Below, in pieces: positions 62,541 to 64,000 of a stretch of 64,000 nucleotides of DNA (its first letter is position 1; each line of letters begins with the position of its first letter). The position numbers and the translations under genes were made by a program. The DNA is from Bradyrhizobium jicamae (GTDB taxonomy: Bacteria > Pseudomonadota > Alphaproteobacteria > Rhizobiales > Xanthobacteraceae), in contig NZ_JAFCJX010000004.1 of assembly GCF_018130695.1 (NCBI RefSeq), forward strand, positions 124,001 through 188,000. The letters are read 5' to 3'. Below the pieces are notes generated by a model that was given only the letters and a program-made list of their open reading frames with translations, ran no database searches and had not been told where the DNA came from.

Positions 62541-63418
62541 AATTGCGCTCGCTGCTCTTTGTGCCCGCCGACAGCGAACGCAAGTTCGCCAAGGCCAACG
62601 GAATCGGTTCCGACGCGCTGATCCTCGATCTCGAGGACTCCGTGGCGCCCGGCCGCAAGGCCTTTGCTCGCGACGCCGTCAAGGAATTGCTCGGCGGCGG
62701 GCCGCGAAACTGGGCGTTCCTGGTCCGCATCAATCCGTTCGGCACCGGGCTGACGCTGGAAGACCTCGCGGCGGTGGTCCGTCCCGGCCTCGACGGCATC
62801 CTGATCCCCAAGGTCAACGGCATCGAGGATGTCGAACTGGTCTCGCATTATGTCGATGTGCTGGAAGTCGCAAACGGCGTGACGCCCGGTCACGTCAAGC
62901 TGCTGACGGTGGCAACCGAGACGCCCGCCGCGATGATCGGCTTCAGCGGCTATGCGCGCAAGCACAAGCGACTGGTGGCATTGACCTGGGGTGGCGAGGA
63001 TCTGAGCGCGGCGCTCGGCGCCCTGACGCCGCGGGAGGCCGATGGAAGCTGGACGTTCCCTTATCAGGTGGCGCGAGCGCAGTGCCTGTTTGCCGCGGGC
63101 GCTGCCGATGCCGCGGCGCTGGAAACCCTCTATGTCGACTTCAGGGATCAGAAGGGGCTGGCTGACACCTGCAAGATCGCGCGCCGCGACGGTTTCGTCG
63201 GCCGCATCGCGATCCATCCGGATCAGGTCGCGACCATCAACGAATGCTTCACGCCGTCGGATGAAGACATCGCGCACGCGCGCCGCGTCGTGGCCGCGTT
63301 CGCGGCGAATCCGGATCTCGGCACGATCGGCATCGACGGCAAGATGTACGACATGCCGCATCTGACCGCGGCGCGGCGCACGCTGGCGTCGATCGGGGAG
63401 GGGAGCTCGAATGGATAG
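62537..63418 (+). CDS. CitE/malyl-CoA lyase-family protein
   Basis: A 293-residue HpcH/HpaI-family lyase with the Mg-binding Glu in ATETPAAM and Asp in GGEDLSAAL, and LFVPADSERKF at the N-terminus. It cleaves or forms a hydroxy-dicarboxyl-CoA, such as a malyl-CoA type intermediate. It is coupled to the hydratase upstream and overlaps the next gene by 8 bp. Confidence 0.92.
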   Translation: MKLRSLLFVPADSERKFAKANGIGSDALILDLEDSVAPGRKAFARDAVKELLGGGPRNWAFLVRINPFGTGLTLEDLAAVVRPGLDGILIPKVNGIEDVELVSHYVDVLEVANGVTPGHVKLLTVATETPAAMIGFSGYARKHKRLVALTWGGEDLSAALGALTPREADGSWTFPYQVARAQCLFAAGAADAAALETLYVDFRDQKGLADTCKIARRDGFVGRIAIHPDQVATINECFTPSDEDIAHARRVVAAFAANPDLGTIGIDGKMYDMPHLTAARRTLASIGEGSSNG

Positions 63419-64000
63419 ATCCTTTGCCAACCAGCTCGACGTGCCCGAGGATCACGCTGCCATTCGTGAGGGTGTTCGGGGCGTGGTCTCACGCTTCGAC
63501 GATGAATACTGGCTGGCCCGTGACGAGGATGGCGAATTTCCGCGCGAGTTCCATCGCGCGATGGCGGATGCCGGCTGGCTCGGCATCACCATGCCGGAGG
63601 AATATGGCGGCGCAGGCCTTGGCGTCACCGAAGCCGCGATCATGATGCACGAGGTGGCGAGCCATGGCGGCGGCATGACCTCGGCCTCCGCCGTGCACAT
63701 CAATCTGTTCGGGCCGCATCCGATCGTGGTGAAGGGCACCGACGACCAGAAGCGGCGCTGGGTGCCGCGGCTGGTTTCGGGCGACGACCAGTGCTGCTTC
63801 GGCTTCACCGAGCCGGACGCCGGGCTCAACACCACCCGCATCAAGACCTTTGCCGAGAAGGTGCCGGGCGGTTACCTCGTCCACGGCCAGAAGGTCTGGA
63901 CCTCGACCGCGCAGATCGGCAACAAGATCATGCTGCTGACGCGAACCACGAAATTCGAGGACTGCAAGCGGCCGACCGACGGCATCACCATCTTCTACAC
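63411..64000 (+). CDS. Acyl-CoA dehydrogenase, N-terminal part (cut by window end)
   Basis: About 196 residues of an acyl-CoA dehydrogenase, starting ATG 63411 inside the end of the lyase gene and open to the window end. Family segments include GWLGITMPEEYGGAGLGV, FGFTEPDAGLNTT and GQKVWTSTAQIGNK. It probably oxidises the acyl-CoA of this pathway. The catalytic Glu lies outside the window. Confidence 0.93.
   Translation, partial: MDRSFANQLDVPEDHAAIREGVRGVVSRFDDEYWLARDEDGEFPREFHRAMADAGWLGITMPEEYGGAGLGVTEAAIMMHEVASHGGGMTSASAVHINLFGPHPIVVKGTDDQKRRWVPRLVSGDDQCCFGFTEPDAGLNTTRIKTFAEKVPGGYLVHGQKVWTSTAQIGNKIMLLTRTTKFEDCKRPTDGITIFY

Noticed and set aside
1..64000. CRISPR arrays, insertion sequences, tRNA or rRNA genes
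   Set aside because: I read for regular short repeats, transposase-like proteins, terminal inverted repeats and cloverleaf or rRNA sequence and found none.

Overview
The window is a 64 kb stretch of GC-rich, gene-dense DNA that consists almost entirely of catabolic operons, transporters and their regulators. The gene style points to a metabolically versatile alphaproteobacterium, most likely Bradyrhizobium or a close relative: several molybdenum hydroxylases, many ABC importers, Rieske dioxygenases, many CoA-ester enzymes, and start codons that overlap the preceding stop (ATGA, GTGA, TGATG). That assignment is inferred from gene content; no rRNA or other marker gene is present. I saw no tRNA, rRNA, insertion sequence, phage gene or CRISPR array.

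Region 1 (1-18,083) looks like an N-heterocycle degradation locus. It holds three molybdopterin-binding hydroxylase subunits (one cut by the window edge), two [2Fe-2S] subunits, one FAD subunit, a CoxG-like protein, two cupins and a cyclase/isatin-hydrolase-family enzyme. A ring-opening amidohydrolase of the barbiturase/cyanuric acid hydrolase family, an FAD monooxygenase, a glyoxalase-fold (VOC) protein and an amidase follow. An NMT1-like ABC importer faces the cluster. The hydroxylase, ring-opening amidohydrolase and amidase series resembles oxidative pyrimidine breakdown (uracil to barbiturate to ureidomalonate), but the extra oxygenases suggest a different or larger substrate.

Region 2 (18,478-34,208) is a CoA-ester catabolic island. 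A minus-strand unit (LacI regulator, tautomerase, acyl-CoA dehydrogenase, CoA-transferase, MaoC hydratase, orphan binding protein) diverges from a dihydrodipicolinate-synthase-family aldolase across two matched LacI-type operators. A LysR regulator diverges from a plus-strand operon: class III CoA-transferase, acyl-CoA dehydrogenase, a pair of hot-dog proteins, two unusual DHDPS-family proteins and a polar amino-acid-type ABC importer.

Region 3 (34,255-42,337) has an IclR regulator divergent from a complete amino-acid-type ABC importer and three different FAD-dependent amine oxidases. It probably imports and oxidises an amine or N-methylated compound.

Region 4 (42,358-48,907, minus strand) encodes a multicomponent Rieske ring-hydroxylating dioxygenase: reductase, alpha, beta and ferredoxin, with a dihydrodiol dehydrogenase, a TetR regulator and two extradiol-type VOC proteins. 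One VOC protein has lost all three metal ligands.

Region 5 (49,084-64,000) is a CoA-dependent pathway for an alicyclic or aromatic acid. It holds an acyl-CoA ligase, SDRs, crotonase-fold enzymes, MaoC hydratases (one frameshifted), a CitE-like lyase, acyl-CoA dehydrogenase, TctC and LivK-type binding proteins and an ACMSD-like amidohydrolase. A MarR regulator sits in the middle. A recurring palindrome, roughly RTACGC-TW-GTGTAY, lies upstream of nearly every transcription unit from 48.9 to 62.0 kb, including both sides of the MarR gene. This links regions 4 and 5 into one probable regulon and is the most interesting pattern in the window.
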